Shown here one piece after another: positions 48,500-59,168 of a DNA stretch of 64,000 nt. The notes under the pieces were generated by a model, which ran no database searches, had not been told where the DNA came from, and worked only from the letters and a program-made list of their open reading frames with translations. Source of the stretch: Cerrena zonata (taxonomy: Eukaryota > Basidiomycota > Agaricomycetes > Polyporales > Cerrenaceae); the NCBI GenBank assembly GCA_038087015.1, contig JASBNA010000079.1:1-64000 (forward strand), written 5' to 3'. Within the stretch, counting starts at the first letter, position 1. Each line of letters begins with the position of its first letter. The position numbers and the translations under genes were made by a program.

Positions 48500-50674
48500 A
48501 TGTCTGATCAACAGCAAGAGAAATTGAACCAAGATTTCCAAATCGCCTCAATTGAGGATCAACAAGGTCAAGGGGCTGCACCACAGGCATATGTGAATCC
48601 AGCAGCAGCTCCAAGTTTTGTTCCACAACAAGGATATCAACAATATCAAGGATACCAAGGATATCAGCAAGGTGGCTACCAAAATTTCCAACCTCAAGGA
48701 TATCAACAATACCAACCTCAAGGATACCAACAGTATCAACAAGGCGGATACCAAAACTTTAATAATACTAGAGGTGGTTACAGCAATAACAGAGGTGGAT
48801 ATAATAATAACAGGGGTGGTTATAACAACAACAGAGGTGGTTATCAAAACTATAACAATTATAACAACTATAATAACTATAACAATCAATACCAACCTCA
48901 AGGTCAACCATACCAACCACAACAACAACAACCAGCAGCTGGTATGTCTTTGGCTGATTTCCAAAAACAACAATCTGCTTCTAACTTAAATAAACCAAAG
49001 AAGACTTTGAAATTGGCCGGATCTTCCAGTATTAAATTAGCAAATGCTACTAAAGATGTTGCCAAGGAAGATAAACCTAAAGCTGAAACCAAATCAGAAA
49101 CTGCTACTCCAGAAGCTCCAGCTGCTACTGAAGCTCCAGCTAAAGAAGCTGCTAAAGAAACTCCAGCTAAAGAAGCTGCTAAAGAAACTACTCCAGTTCC
49201 ATCTAAAGAAACTACTCCAGCTCCATCTACCAAAGAATCAACTCCAAATGCTAGTAGCATGCAAAAATCTTCTTCAAGTAAATCAAATAATAAGAAAGAA
49301 TCTACCCCAACCACTCAAACTACCGACCAATTGGTTAAAGAACAAGAAGATGAAGTCGATGAAGAAGTTGTGAATGATATGTTTGGTGGTAAAGATCATG
49401 TCTCCATTATTTTTATGGGTCATGTTGATGCTGGTAAATCTACTATGGGTGGTAATATTTTATATTTAACCGGTTCAGTTGATAAACGTACTGTTGATAA
49501 ATACGAAAGAGAAGCTAAAGATGCCGGTAGACAAGGTTGGTATTTATCATGGATTATGGATACTAATAAAGAAGAAAGAAATGATGGTAAAACTATTGAA
49601 GTTGGTAAAGCTTATTTCGAAACTGATAAAAGAAGATATACCATTTTAGATGCACCAGGTCATAAAACTTATGTTAGTGAAATGATTGGTGGTGCATCTC
49701 AAGCCGATGTTGGTATTTTAGTCATTTCAGCAAGAAAAGGTGAATATGAAACCGGTTTCGAAAAAGGTGGTCAAACTAGAGAACACGCTTTATTAGCTAA
49801 GACTCAAGGGGTTAATAAAATCGTTGTTGTTGTTAATAAAATGGATGATGCAACTGTTGCATGGTCTGAAGATCGTTATAAAGATTGTACTACTAAATTA
49901 GGATTATTTTTAAAAGGTATTGGTTATGCTAAAGAAGATATTCTTTTCATGCCAGTTAGTGGTTATACTGGTGCTGGATTAAAAGATCGTGTTGATCCAA
50001 AAGATTGTCCATGGTACAGTGGTCCATCATTATTAGAATTTTTGGATGAAATGAAGACTGTTAATCGTCATATCAATGCTCCATTCATGTTACCAATTAG
50101 TGGTAAGATGAAGGATATGGGTACTATAGTTGAAGGTAAAATTGAATCTGGTCATATTAAGAAGAATGGTAGTTTATTATTAATGCCAAATAGAACATCA
50201 ATTGAAGTTGTTACAATTTATAATGAAACTGAACAAGAATGTGATGCCGCATATTGTGGTGAACAAGTTAGATTAAAGATTAAAGGTGTTGAAGAAGAAG
50301 ATTTACAAGCAGGTTATGTGTTAACATCACCAAAGAATCCAGTTAAAACCGTTACAAAATTTGAAGCTCAAATTGCCATTGTTGAATTAAAATCAATTTT
50401 ATCAAATGGGTTTTCATGTGTTATGCATTTACATACAGCAATTGAAGAAGTTACATTTACTGAATTAAAACATAAATTAGAAAAAGGAACTAATAGAAAA
50501 TCTAAAAAACCACCAGCTTTTGCTAAAAAGGGTATGAAAATTATTGCAGTTTTAGAAATGGAAGAAGCTGTTTGTGCTGAAACTTATGGAGATTATCCAC
50601 AATTAGGTAGATTTACTTTAAGAGATCAAGGTACTACCATTGCAATTGGTAAAATTACCAAAATTTTAAAATAA
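48500..50674 (+). CDS. SUP35: Translation release factor eRF3
   Basis: 724 residues. GTPase that with eRF1 (Sup45) ends translation. Residues 1-155 are a prion-like N domain: Gln/Tyr/Gly/Asn-rich repeats of the GYQQYQPQ type, then RGGY-NNN repeats. A charged, Lys/Glu/Ala/Thr-rich M region runs to about 298. The EF1A-like GTPase follows: G1 GHVDAGKST (307-315), DAPGH, NKMD, and the eRF3-specific DAGRQGWYLSW segment, with beta-barrels to the end. Length and order are normal. HBS1 at the window start is the paralog. Its stop lies 12 bp from the convergent ARG82 stop. Confidence 0.97.
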   Translation: MSDQQQEKLNQDFQIASIEDQQGQGAAPQAYVNPAAAPSFVPQQGYQQYQGYQGYQQGGYQNFQPQGYQQYQPQGYQQYQQGGYQNFNNTRGGYSNNRGGYNNNRGGYNNNRGGYQNYNNYNNYNNYNNQYQPQGQPYQPQQQQPAAGMSLADFQKQQSASNLNKPKKTLKLAGSSSIKLANATKDVAKEDKPKAETKSETATPEAPAATEAPAKEAAKETPAKEAAKETTPVPSKETTPAPSTKESTPNASSMQKSSSSKSNNKKESTPTTQTTDQLVKEQEDEVDEEVVNDMFGGKDHVSIIFMGHVDAGKSTMGGNILYLTGSVDKRTVDKYEREAKDAGRQGWYLSWIMDTNKEERNDGKTIEVGKAYFETDKRRYTILDAPGHKTYVSEMIGGASQADVGILVISARKGEYETGFEKGGQTREHALLAKTQGVNKIVVVVNKMDDATVAWSEDRYKDCTTKLGLFLKGIGYAKEDILFMPVSGYTGAGLKDRVDPKDCPWYSGPSLLEFLDEMKTVNRHINAPFMLPISGKMKDMGTIVEGKIESGHIKKNGSLLLMPNRTSIEVVTIYNETEQECDAAYCGEQVRLKIKGVEEEDLQAGYVLTSPKNPVKTVTKFEAQIAIVELKSILSNGFSCVMHLHTAIEEVTFTELKHKLEKGTNRKSKKPPAFAKKGMKIIAVLEMEEAVCAETYGDYPQLGRFTLRDQGTTIAIGKITKILK

Positions 50675-50686
50675 GCTTAGTATAGT

Positions 50687-51688
50687 TTAGTTTGTATTTA
50701 AAATTTCAAATATTTTTATTAAATTTTCAATTCCTTGTAAGATATTTTCATCACAACCTTTACCTTTGACATATTTAGCATGAGCAAAATCAATTAAATT
50801 CAAAGAGCTCAAAGGCCCATTTTCATCATTTTCATCATCATCGCTATCATCATCATTTGCTTCATTTTTACTTACCAATGGGTCTAATTCTTCATAATTG
50901 ACATCATTAACATGACTCCATTTACTTAAGTCAGCTTCATAGATAAACAAAAGAGAACCTGATATTATTCTAACTTCAGAATCAATCAATGTATTGTAAA
51001 TTAACTGTAACCTCTGTAAAAATCTAGTTAATAATTTTCTTTGATAAGACAAGTTACCAACATTGAAATATAAATCAATTGCTTCCACGATGTTTGATTC
51101 ATTCAATGATCTTCCGAAGAACTTATCAAATTGGTAATAAGAATCAGTCAAGGCAAAAGTATCACTTAAAGACTCTAATTTTGAAGGGAGCTTAATATTG
51201 TTATCATAAATTTTCATTCCGCAAATTCTAAATCCATGACTACCGCTTGTTGTTGACCGACTTACTTGACGAAGACGTTCTTCTTTCTCTGGAGTAACAG
51301 TGTTATCAGTCAATTTGGATCCCAATTTGATATCCAATATATTTGGTTTACTAAAAGTATAATATAAATTTTGTAATACAATATATTGTTTATCATCATC
51401 ATTTCTCGATTCGCCTTCAACTACCTCACCAGTCTTCATAACGATTGTTTCATTTGAAGGCTTTTCTCGGGTGCCCTGAGTCAAAGTTCCGTAAAAAACT
51501 GGCATCCAATCACTTAGCACTGAACCAATGGGTGAATCATCATTAATTGATTGACTTTCGAGATAAAAATCAATTTCTTGTTGATTAGTCAACTTTGCAA
51601 ACACACTCGACGAGTCTTCTGATATCAAGCAGCCATCATGGCCCGCTGCTTGGTGCTTAGAAGGTACCAAAGACCCTAGATCAATCAT
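50687..51688 (-). CDS. ARG82: Inositol polyphosphate multikinase
   Basis: 333 residues of the IPK family. The inositol-binding signature P115-N-I-L-D119-I-K121-L-G123 (PxxxDxKxG) is followed by SGSLLFIYEA (SSLL-type motif) and LIDFAHA (the IDF metal-binding motif). Arg82/Ipk2 phosphorylates IP3 to IP4/IP5 in the nucleus and serves the ArgR-Mcm1 complex in arginine regulation. An acidic stretch (about 274-290, DDDSDDDENDEN) corresponds to the Asp-rich region known from yeast Arg82. Its 3' end faces SUP35 with a 12-bp gap. Confidence 0.92.
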   Translation of the reverse strand: MIDLGSLVPSKHQAAGHDGCLISEDSSSVFAKLTNQQEIDFYLESQSINDDSPIGSVLSDWMPVFYGTLTQGTREKPSNETIVMKTGEVVEGESRNDDDKQYIVLQNLYYTFSKPNILDIKLGSKLTDNTVTPEKEERLRQVSRSTTSGSHGFRICGMKIYDNNIKLPSKLESLSDTFALTDSYYQFDKFFGRSLNESNIVEAIDLYFNVGNLSYQRKLLTRFLQRLQLIYNTLIDSEVRIISGSLLFIYEADLSKWSHVNDVNYEELDPLVSKNEANDDDSDDDENDENGPLSSLNLIDFAHAKYVKGKGCDENILQGIENLIKIFEILNTN

Positions 51689-52198
51689 TGGTGTTCAAAG
51701 GATAAGACAGTAGTAGAGGTTTTATTCATACTAATGAAGGGAGATGTACGGGTGTATATCATTTTTCTCACGAAATAAAATGTCGTGCTCAGAGAAATGT
51801 CGCGTTCCTTAATAACGGGTAATTATTGAGTGACTTCAGCAGTACTACAGCTTCAACCGGGAATTGCCACAGGTTCAAAAGTGAAGTTGCCATAGTGGAA
51901 TCACTAGCTCAGCAGGTCTACCGTCTACATTAGACCCATACTGGAGAAATACTTAGAAGTGTTAAGAAGTTGCAACTTCGAGCGTGCCCCCACCGAGAGC
52001 GTACACCCGTTCACCAGCAGAATGGCTGAGTTTTGTCGAGCACTCATTATTTTTGTTTTCTTTGTACACGATTTTTTAACTTGAAAAAAAAAAGACAGGT
52101 ACTTGAAATAAATATAAGTTCATCGGTTTAGTTGGAATAGTTAACAGACCACTCTAATAGTAGACAGTTGGTAAGAGTTGATTGATTGATTGGCAAAG
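51689..52198. other. Divergent promoter, ARG82 and SSO2
   Basis: About 500 bp, GC-richer than average in 51840-52040. ACACCCGTACATC on the minus strand at about 51743-51755. A tRNA-like stretch around 51900 was examined and rejected. No gene. Confidence 0.45.
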
Positions 52199-53059
52199 AT
52201 GAGTAATCCGTACGGGCAAAGCTACGAGATGTCGAATTATAATAAATATTCTTCATCGGGAGAAGATGATTTTGTATCTTTTATGAATGAAGTTCAAGAT
52301 ATAAATAATCAATTAGATCAATATTCGAATTTAATTAATTTAATTTCCAATAAGCAAAGAAACTTATTGCAAGATTTAGATTTGAACGAAGAAGATAGTG
52401 AATATAATTCGAAACAAATTGATAGTTTAGTATTAGAAGCACAATCATTACAAAATAATTTAAAGAATCGAATTAAAAATGTTCAAACCCAAGCAGTTCA
52501 ATCTAGAGATCAAACCAAAATTGATCAAGCAGAGAATTCCCGGGCCAAATTTTTAGAATTAATTCAAGAATATAGATTAATTGAAGTTAAAAATCGAGAA
52601 CAAACCAAAGTACAAGCAGAAAGACAATATCGTATTATAAAGCCTGATGCTAGTGATTCTGAAGTTAAACAAGTTATTGAAGAAGGAGGAGATAATCAAC
52701 AATATTTCCAACAAGCTTTATTACAAAGTAATAGAAGAGGAGAAGCAAGAACCGTTTTAAATGAAGTTCAAATAAGACACCGGGAATTATTAAAATTAGA
52801 AAAAACCATGGCCGAATTAACTCAGTTATTTCATGACATGGAAGAATTGGTGATTGAACAAGATCAACCAATTCAACAAATTGATGAACAAGTTGGTGCT
52901 GCTCAACATGACTTAGAACAAGGGGTGGGTCACACCGATAAAGCAGTTAAAAGCGCTAAAAGTGCTAGAAAGAAGAAATGTTGGTGTTTCTGGATCTGTG
53001 TTATTATTATTGTTATTATAGTTGCAATTATTGCCGGTTACTTTGGTTCAAAGAAGTAA
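52199..53059 (+). CDS. SSO2: Plasma-membrane t-SNARE Sso1/2
   Basis: 286 residues from ATG 52199 (the frame upstream starts only with TTG). A helical Habc domain (about 25-140) is followed by the SNARE motif (about 195-255, with LxELxxLFxDMExLVxEQ) and a C-terminal anchor after the basic-Cys stretch KKKCWCFW, ending FGSKK. Sso proteins pair with Sec9 and Snc in exocytosis. No frameshift. Name SSO2 is used for the clade's single-type gene; it could equally be called SSO1. Confidence 0.93.
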   Translation: MSNPYGQSYEMSNYNKYSSSGEDDFVSFMNEVQDINNQLDQYSNLINLISNKQRNLLQDLDLNEEDSEYNSKQIDSLVLEAQSLQNNLKNRIKNVQTQAVQSRDQTKIDQAENSRAKFLELIQEYRLIEVKNREQTKVQAERQYRIIKPDASDSEVKQVIEEGGDNQQYFQQALLQSNRRGEARTVLNEVQIRHRELLKLEKTMAELTQLFHDMEELVIEQDQPIQQIDEQVGAAQHDLEQGVGHTDKAVKSAKSARKKKCWCFWICVIIIVIIVAIIAGYFGSKK

Positions 53060-53897
53060 TCTTCTCTATCCTTTTGTTTTATTCCACCTAATTTTCTCCA
53101 TACTTTAATTTTTCTCCATAATTTACTAATCTTAATGTTTCTATAGATTAATAAAAGTTAATTCCTCGATTTCCCTTCGGAGTATCGTATACTATCAGTG
53201 GAGTAATTCCTTATCAGTTTTACCTTGGCCGTTGAAGCCGTGGTGTGCGGGTGTTCTGCTCCCCCCGTTGGAGCCCACCGGTCTGCCTTATGCCTGGACA
53301 TGCCTGAACTACCAAGACAATCCCGTAACAATCCCTCACAATCAAACAATACCTTTCTAACCTTAATGCTAATCGCCTTCTCCTTCACCCTGATCCCCTG
53401 GCTGCAAAAGCTGTATTGGTTTGGCATGTGCTGACGTAAGCAGCGCTTTTCCCGCGGCGATTCCGATCAGATTTTCCTTTCTTTTTTTCTCTTTTTTTTC
53501 TCTTTTTTTCTTTTTTTATACGGAAAAATTGGAATTGATACAAAATGGTAAATGCCTTAAATAAAGTTGACTCTAGGAAAACAGTAGAAAATAACAGGGT
53601 ATACAATCAGACTCGGAATGGGATTATCAGCAGCAGTAATTAGCTAATTAATTAAAGGTCAAAATTAGGCTTATTTTGTAATTTAATCATTCAAGGTAGT
53701 AGTTGCCTGTTAGATAAGTTAATATTAGATATCGTGATGGCCGCACCGAAAAAAAGAAAAATTTGATTGGCAAAATGCCCCATCGCATATAAAAGTATCT
53801 TATATTCCAATGAAAAATCCCAATATTTCAAAAACAGAAAATCAATTAGTTACTCTTTAACGGTATCTTTTCTTTTTGTTCTTTTTTCTTTTCTAAC
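53060..53897. other. Intergenic, SSO2 to FCY2-like
   Basis: 840 bp. 53220-53300 is unusually GC-rich for the window. A T/C-rich tract lies at 53470-53520. Overlapping open frames on both strands have no domains. No gene recognised. Confidence 0.45.
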
Positions 53898-55447
53898 ATG
53901 AGTTACGATCCAGAAAAATCAGTTGGTGCTTCAGCTGATTTAAAAAAGAAATCTAGTTACGACTCTTTTGAAAAATCTTTGGAAGATAATTCCAATTCTG
54001 CAGCCGAAGTTTCTAATGAGAAATTAAACTTTATTGATAGATGGGCCGGTAAGTTGAATGCTGAAACCAAGGGTATTGAGTTGATTACCGATGAGGAGAA
54101 AACTGAATCGTCGGTTTTGAATGCTGCTACTATGTGGTTGTCAGCTAATTTTGTTATTGCAACTTTTTCTTTGGGTGCCTTGGGTATCACGGTATTTGCT
54201 TTGAGTTTCTGGCAAGCAGTCTTGACCATTATCTTTTTCGCTTTATTGGGTGCTACCCCAGTGGCTTACTTTTCTGTTTTCGGTCCTAAATTAGGTTTAA
54301 GACAAATTTTCTTATCGAAGTATCTTATGGGTAATTATGCCATGAGAATCTTTGCCTTTATTAATATAGTGGCTTGTGTTGGTTGGGGTGCAGTCAATAT
54401 CATGGCTAGTGCTCAGTTATTGAATATTGTTAATAACGGTGCTTGTCCTCCTTGGGCCGGTTGTCTTATTTTAATTGTTTGTACTATTCTTGTCACCTTT
54501 TTCGGTTATCACGTTATTCACGCTTATGAAAAGTATTCTTGGATTCCAAATGCAATCATTTTCCTTATCATCATTGCTAGAATGTCAATGAGTGGTAACT
54601 TTGAATTTGGTGAAATGAAAGGTGGCTCAGTAACCGCTGGTCATGTCTTGAGTTTTGGTGGTACCGTTTATGGGTTTGCCACTGGTTGGACTACTTATGC
54701 TTCGGATTATACCGTTTACCAAAGAAGAGACTCTAATCCTTGGAGAATTTTCTTTGGGATCTTGATTGGGTTATATACTCCTCTTGTTTTCACTCTTATC
54801 TTGGGTGCTGCTTGTGCCACTGGTACTTTGAAAGATGCCCGTTGGAATGAATTATACCAAACCAAATCTATCAGTGGGTTGGTTTATGCTATCCTCGTTG
54901 AAAAATCATTACACGGATTTGGGGAATTCTGTTGTGTTTTATTAGCTTTATCAACCGTTGCTAATAATATCCCAAATATGTATTCGGTTTCTTTAAGTGC
55001 CCAAGCTCTCTGGTCAAAATTAGCTAAAATTCCAAGAGTCTTTTGGACCATTGTTGGTAACTTTGTTACTTTAGCAATTTGTATTCCTGCTTATTATGAA
55101 TTCGATTCTGTTATGGAAAATTTCATGAATTTAATTGGTTACTACTTGGCCATTTATCAAGCAATGTGTCTCCTGGAACATTTGATTTGGAATAGAGGTA
55201 ACTTTGCCGCTTACGATTATGAAAACTTCCAAGATAAAACTAAGTACCCCGTTGGTATTGCTGGGATCTTTGGTTTCTGCTGTGGTGTTGCCGGGGTGGT
55301 TATTGGTATGGATCAAACCTGGTACGCCGGTGTTATTGGTAGAAGAATCGGGGAAGGTGGTGAAATTGGTTTCGAATTGGCTTTTGCTTTGCCTTTATTG
55401 GGTTTAACTTGGTTAGACCTTTGGAAAAGAAATATATTGGCCGTTAA
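53898..55447 (+). CDS. FCY2: Purine-cytosine permease, one frameshift near the end
   Basis: NCS1-family proton symporter for cytosine, adenine, guanine and hypoxanthine at the plasma membrane. An N-terminal soluble segment of about 80 residues is followed by about 12 membrane helices. Family blocks include NFVIATFSLGALG, FGWGAVNIMASAQLL-type, TTYASDYTVYQ and IPNMYSVSLSAQALW. In the raw frame the last 25 residues are unrelated (ending NLCFMY). Adding one T at TTT 55388-55390 gives FAFIGFNLVRPLEKKYIGR and a stop at 55447, the expected conserved NCS1 tail. The corrected protein has 516 residues. The CTG at about 55171 (in CLLEH) falls where a Ser would suit the family, a hint of CUG-Ser decoding. 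Confidence 0.9.
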
Positions 55448-55535
55448 TAGAGTGTATACTAGTAATTTATGTTTTATGTATTAATCGCACTGTAAAATTT
55501 AACTCGAAACTCTTAAGCTTCAACTTCTTTACAGA

Positions 55536-56392
55536 ATGACAGTTGATCCTGGCTATTTCATTGCATCTTTATTCACTTTTTTCATTTTTTGCATGGTCAT
55601 TGTGGGGACCGTACCCCAATTGAGAGTCCTATTGACCTATGGTAAAACCTTATCTCCTCAATCTTCCAATCGCTCTTTGATCGATCTTGCTACTTCGTTG
55701 ACGGTTCCCAAATCTTTCTTCACTCATTACTACGTCTTCTTCACCTTGAACTTACTCGTGCTCAAACTCACCATCATTGGTTATAAATACACTGACTATA
55801 TTCCGATTATCGATGATGTCAACTACGAATTATACTCAATTTTTTACTGGTTCTACATTCTCCAAGGCCATAAGAAGATTTTCCGAATCAATTTTTGTAT
55901 TCAATTATGGGGAAAATTCAAAAATGAACGTTAGTCATTACATCTTAGGGATTGGTTATTACCTTGTTGTTTCCTCAAACGCTATTTTATCCTTAGTCCA
56001 ATATGAAAATTCTCCATCCTTCGAATTTAACTTATTGAATTGGAAAATTGTGCTTCCCTTTGTTATATTCTCCCTAGCCTCCATTGATCAAACTTTAAAC
56101 CATATCCATTTGGCCCTGTTGGTCAAATATACTAACCCTTCTAAAGGTTTGTTCAAATATATCGATTGTCCTCACTACTTTGATGAAATCATCATCTACT
56201 CAACCTTTCCCCTTGACCATCTTTTTATTCAAAGGATTCCAAAGTTGGAATATCTACGATATAAACTTGGTTTTGGACTGGCTCTTCGTCATAACCATTT
56301 TATCAATCAGCTCCCATTCCAGCCATAAATTCTACCAAAAAAAATTCGATGACTACAAACAAAGATGGTGCATCTTCCCCGGAATCTTTTAA
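55536..56392 (+). CDS. DFG10: Polyprenol reductase Dfg10, two frameshifts
   Basis: Reduces polyprenol to dolichol in the ER for N-glycosylation. Three successive frames together give the steroid-5-alpha-reductase-type protein. The first has TVPQLRVLLTYGK and FYWFYILQ. The second has IRRFSESIFV, SKMNVSHYILGIGYY and KYIDCPHYFDEIIIYS. The third has WLFVITILS, HKFYQKKFDDYKQRW and the CIFPGIF end. The frames join if one C is removed at CC 55868-55869 and one at CCCC 56209-56212, giving 284 residues. The conserved C-terminal HKFY...F-P block supports the reading. Single-base excess in short C runs fits sequencing error. Only 88 bp separate it from the FCY2-like stop. Confidence 0.85.
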
Positions 56393-56710
56393 GTAATACA
56401 TAATCATCCCCCTATAGTCATGTAGTCTCCTCGAGTTCAGTCATGACTTGTAGTCTCGAGATGAGATATCCCGTCGTATATCCTAGTTCAGTTTTTTTTT
56501 TTTATTAAGGTGCGATTGGAAACTAACAATCATAACATCAAAGCACTAACTGGTGGGACTATTAATTGTCGATGTACCCATTACGACGCTACACAGATAT
56601 AAGCAATTGATAGCAACTATCGCTGATACCCAGGGATTTAATAATTTTGAATATATAAGCATTTTTTCGATTGGTGATTTTGTCAGGATAAGTTGTTTTA
56701 CAATCAAGCA
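56393..56710. other. Intergenic, DFG10 to LDB19-like
   Basis: 318 bp with a repeated AGTCATG/CTCGAG word around 56415-56465. No gene. Confidence 0.4.
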
Positions 56711-58095
56711 ATGGTGCAATTTGCTTCGCTAACTGCCATAAATAATTCCAAGACTCCGTGTCCAGTGCATGCTAGTTTGAAAGCTTCAAGTACTAGTATA
56801 GTGCATGGGTGTCCTGGTGTTCCACGAAGTATACCCAGAATCGAAACGGTTATTGAATTAAGACCAGCAAATGGAATTCCATTTACTTGTAGATCAGTTG
56901 GAGTGGAATTAAGAACAATCAAAAAGTTAGTGTTCCTTCTACAATCGGTTCGAATGACACTTTCAGAGAGTATAAAATATATGAAGATCCTTTAATCTAC
57001 GCTCCTCCGATAGGAGTGTTTTCTCAGGAGTTGTTGGCAATAGATATCCCAATCTTAATCCCTTTGCCTAAGGATATAATATCAAGTGGACAATTTCCTC
57101 ATTGGAATGCTTCTACGATTCACAAGCTTTTGGTTAGAATAACTTGTGGCAATTCCCATATCGATGAACTTAGTTATATTGAAAGTTTCCCTGTCGTGAT
57201 AAAACTTTATGATACTCTACCATTATACCGTCAATATAATGAGCCAATTATTGAATCAAGAACTTCCTACGATAATCAAGTGATTGCTGATATTTCGTTA
57301 CCGATATCTTCTGTGGGGCCAAAAGATGAGTTGATTGTATTTACCAAGATCATGACCAATGCATTAAATTATAAAATTAATAAACGATTAAGATTAAAAC
57401 AACTAACAATGCAAGTTAAAGAGATACTAGAATGTCACGAAGGCGGATTACCTGTGAGGAAAGAACACAAATTATATTCAAACACTCAAAACTTTGAGGA
57501 TCAATTACTAAACTCGTCAGGTATTTCTTATGAATTCCATTTAGATTTCCCAGTCGAAAACGATTACTTGCAATTATATTCTCCAAATAATTCGAACTTG
57601 TCATCCAGCCAAACTAGTCAATCGAGAAATAATAGCATAGATGAGGAAGTTAGTCATTCAACTGCTTATTTTTATAAAAATCGAAATTTCGATAAGATTA
57701 GTGAAGGTGTCCCCATAACCCATGTTCAAGGCTTCACGACTCTGGGGAAATTGTTTTCGATTAAATATGAAACTATCATCAAAGTAAAACTTAACCATGC
57801 CAAAGATATGGAAATTCATTTGCCATTTACGGTTAGTACTTATGATCGAATTAGTAGTGATTATTTACTCAAGTGGATTATGAAAGAATGTCAAATAGCC
57901 AAAATAAAATTTGGTAAAAAACTAATAAACAAAATTGCTCTAACCCATGATTATGATAACATGGTTAACTTATTGAGAAATTTTAATAAACCACCGGTGG
58001 TTTATAGGTATACAAGACAAGATTGGGTCAGGTTGGGTTTCAATCTGGAAGCTTTTGGTAATAACGACAAAAGCTTGGTGGATTATATTGATTAA
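56711..58095 (+). CDS. LDB19: Ldb19/Art1-like arrestin, one frameshift
   Basis: Arrestin-related adaptor that brings Rsp5 ubiquitin ligase to plasma-membrane transporters. It starts at ATG 56711. The first frame (AFxxHGCPGVPRSIPRIE, GIPFTCRSVGVELRTI) continues in the next after adding one A at AAAAA 56921-56925: VSVPSTIGSNDTFREYKIYEDPLIY, PPIGVFSQELLAIDIP and LPKDI. These are the Ldb19-domain blocks. The corrected protein has 461 residues, much shorter than S. cerevisiae Ldb19 (about 800), lacking the long tail. No PPxY motif for Rsp5 was seen, except PPVVYRY, which is a near match. It may be a short paralog rather than the main ART1. Confidence 0.78.
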
Positions 58096-58295
58096 ACAGT
58101 CGGAAGTTTAACCAATTTCTGTTTCTTTTATAGACTTTTTCATGCTACAACGACATTACAAGCAATTAGTGTAGTAAATGTATTGATAATTGCAAAAGAT
58201 CTTGCGATCAAAACTTTTGAGCGAAAACCGAGTAGACTAGAAATCGATTAAGCAACTTGTTTCTTCACAATTTATTAGGCCATTTACACAACACC

Positions 58296-59165
58296 ATGGC
58301 CGATAACAATGCTATTCCTTCGTTTGCACCTACATCTACTACATCATACGCACCGTCGAATTTCAATGCCGGTTTATATCATCAAGAGATCACTAAAGCC
58401 AGTTTGATCAAATCCAATCAACATAAGGTGGTTTATGATTCATTAGCAGAAGCATATTCTATTATAACAGTATTAGAAGTGATTGAGAATTCTTTTTTAA
58501 AAGATTATATAACTGATAAGGAAAAATATACTTCTATTACATTGAGATTAATTAATCAATATCAAATGATCATTAAAGGATTTGAAAATGACGAATTAAA
58601 ATATCAAATATTGAACGATTTATTTAAAGACTTGTTACCAAATTTATCAAATTTAGTTGATTTGATAGCGAAGAAATTTAATTTAGATACTCATTTAGCT
58701 ATAAGCCGGTTAAAATCAGGTATACCGGCAACGATTGAGCATTTACATACCCGAGTTGAGTCCCATGCCCATAATGATGAACAAGCAGTAAATTCATCTA
58801 CATCTTCATTAAATAAGGCCAATAGTTCCAACAAGGCAAGCGCAAGATTAGTGGCCGAAGCCACTGGGTCTTTCATTACTATAATGGATGCATTAAAATT
58901 GAATTATAAGACCAAGGATCAATTACATCCATTATTATCGGATTTAGTGGTGAGTTTAAACGATATGGTTACAAAGAATAGCGAAGAAGAAGTAGAGGAA
59001 GAGGAAGAATTCAAACCGATTGAATTTCAAGGAAAATCAAAATTAGTTAATTGGTTAATTAAATTAAATAATTTACAAGATGAAGAATTGAGTCAAGATG
59101 AGATTAATTTATTTTTGAAAGATTTAGATAATGCTTATAAAGGTTTTTACGCATCTTTAGAATAG
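58296..59165 (+). CDS. VPS28: ESCRT-I subunit Vps28
   Basis: 289 residues from ATG 58296 (upstream frame begins at TTG). The N-terminal domain (about 25-130, with TKASLIKSNQHKVVYDSLAEAYSIITVLEVIENSFLKD) binds Vps23/Vps37. A linker rich in Ser/Asn is followed by the C-terminal four-helix domain (about 175-289) that contacts Vps36 and late ESCRT. An acidic insert (EEEVEEEEEF, about 231-240) makes it longer than the S. cerevisiae 242-residue protein. It acts in sorting ubiquitinated cargo into multivesicular bodies. Its stop ends 3 bp before the convergent RPN12 stop. Confidence 0.9.
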   Translation: MADNNAIPSFAPTSTTSYAPSNFNAGLYHQEITKASLIKSNQHKVVYDSLAEAYSIITVLEVIENSFLKDYITDKEKYTSITLRLINQYQMIIKGFENDELKYQILNDLFKDLLPNLSNLVDLIAKKFNLDTHLAISRLKSGIPATIEHLHTRVESHAHNDEQAVNSSTSSLNKANSSNKASARLVAEATGSFITIMDALKLNYKTKDQLHPLLSDLVVSLNDMVTKNSEEEVEEEEEFKPIEFQGKSKLVNWLIKLNNLQDEELSQDEINLFLKDLDNAYKGFYASLE

Positions 59166-59168
59166 GCA

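Noticed and set aside
48548..48989. Long frames opposite and overlapping the SUP35 N domain
   Set aside because: Low-complexity shadows of CAA/CAT-rich repeats.
51890..51975. tRNA-like stretch (TAGCTCAGCAGGTCTA and a small hairpin)
   Set aside because: No matching acceptor stem and no T arm with GTTCRANNC at the right distance.
53158..53606. Overlapping frames in the SSO2-FCY2 spacer
   Set aside because: Frames on both strands without domain; GC-rich segment only.
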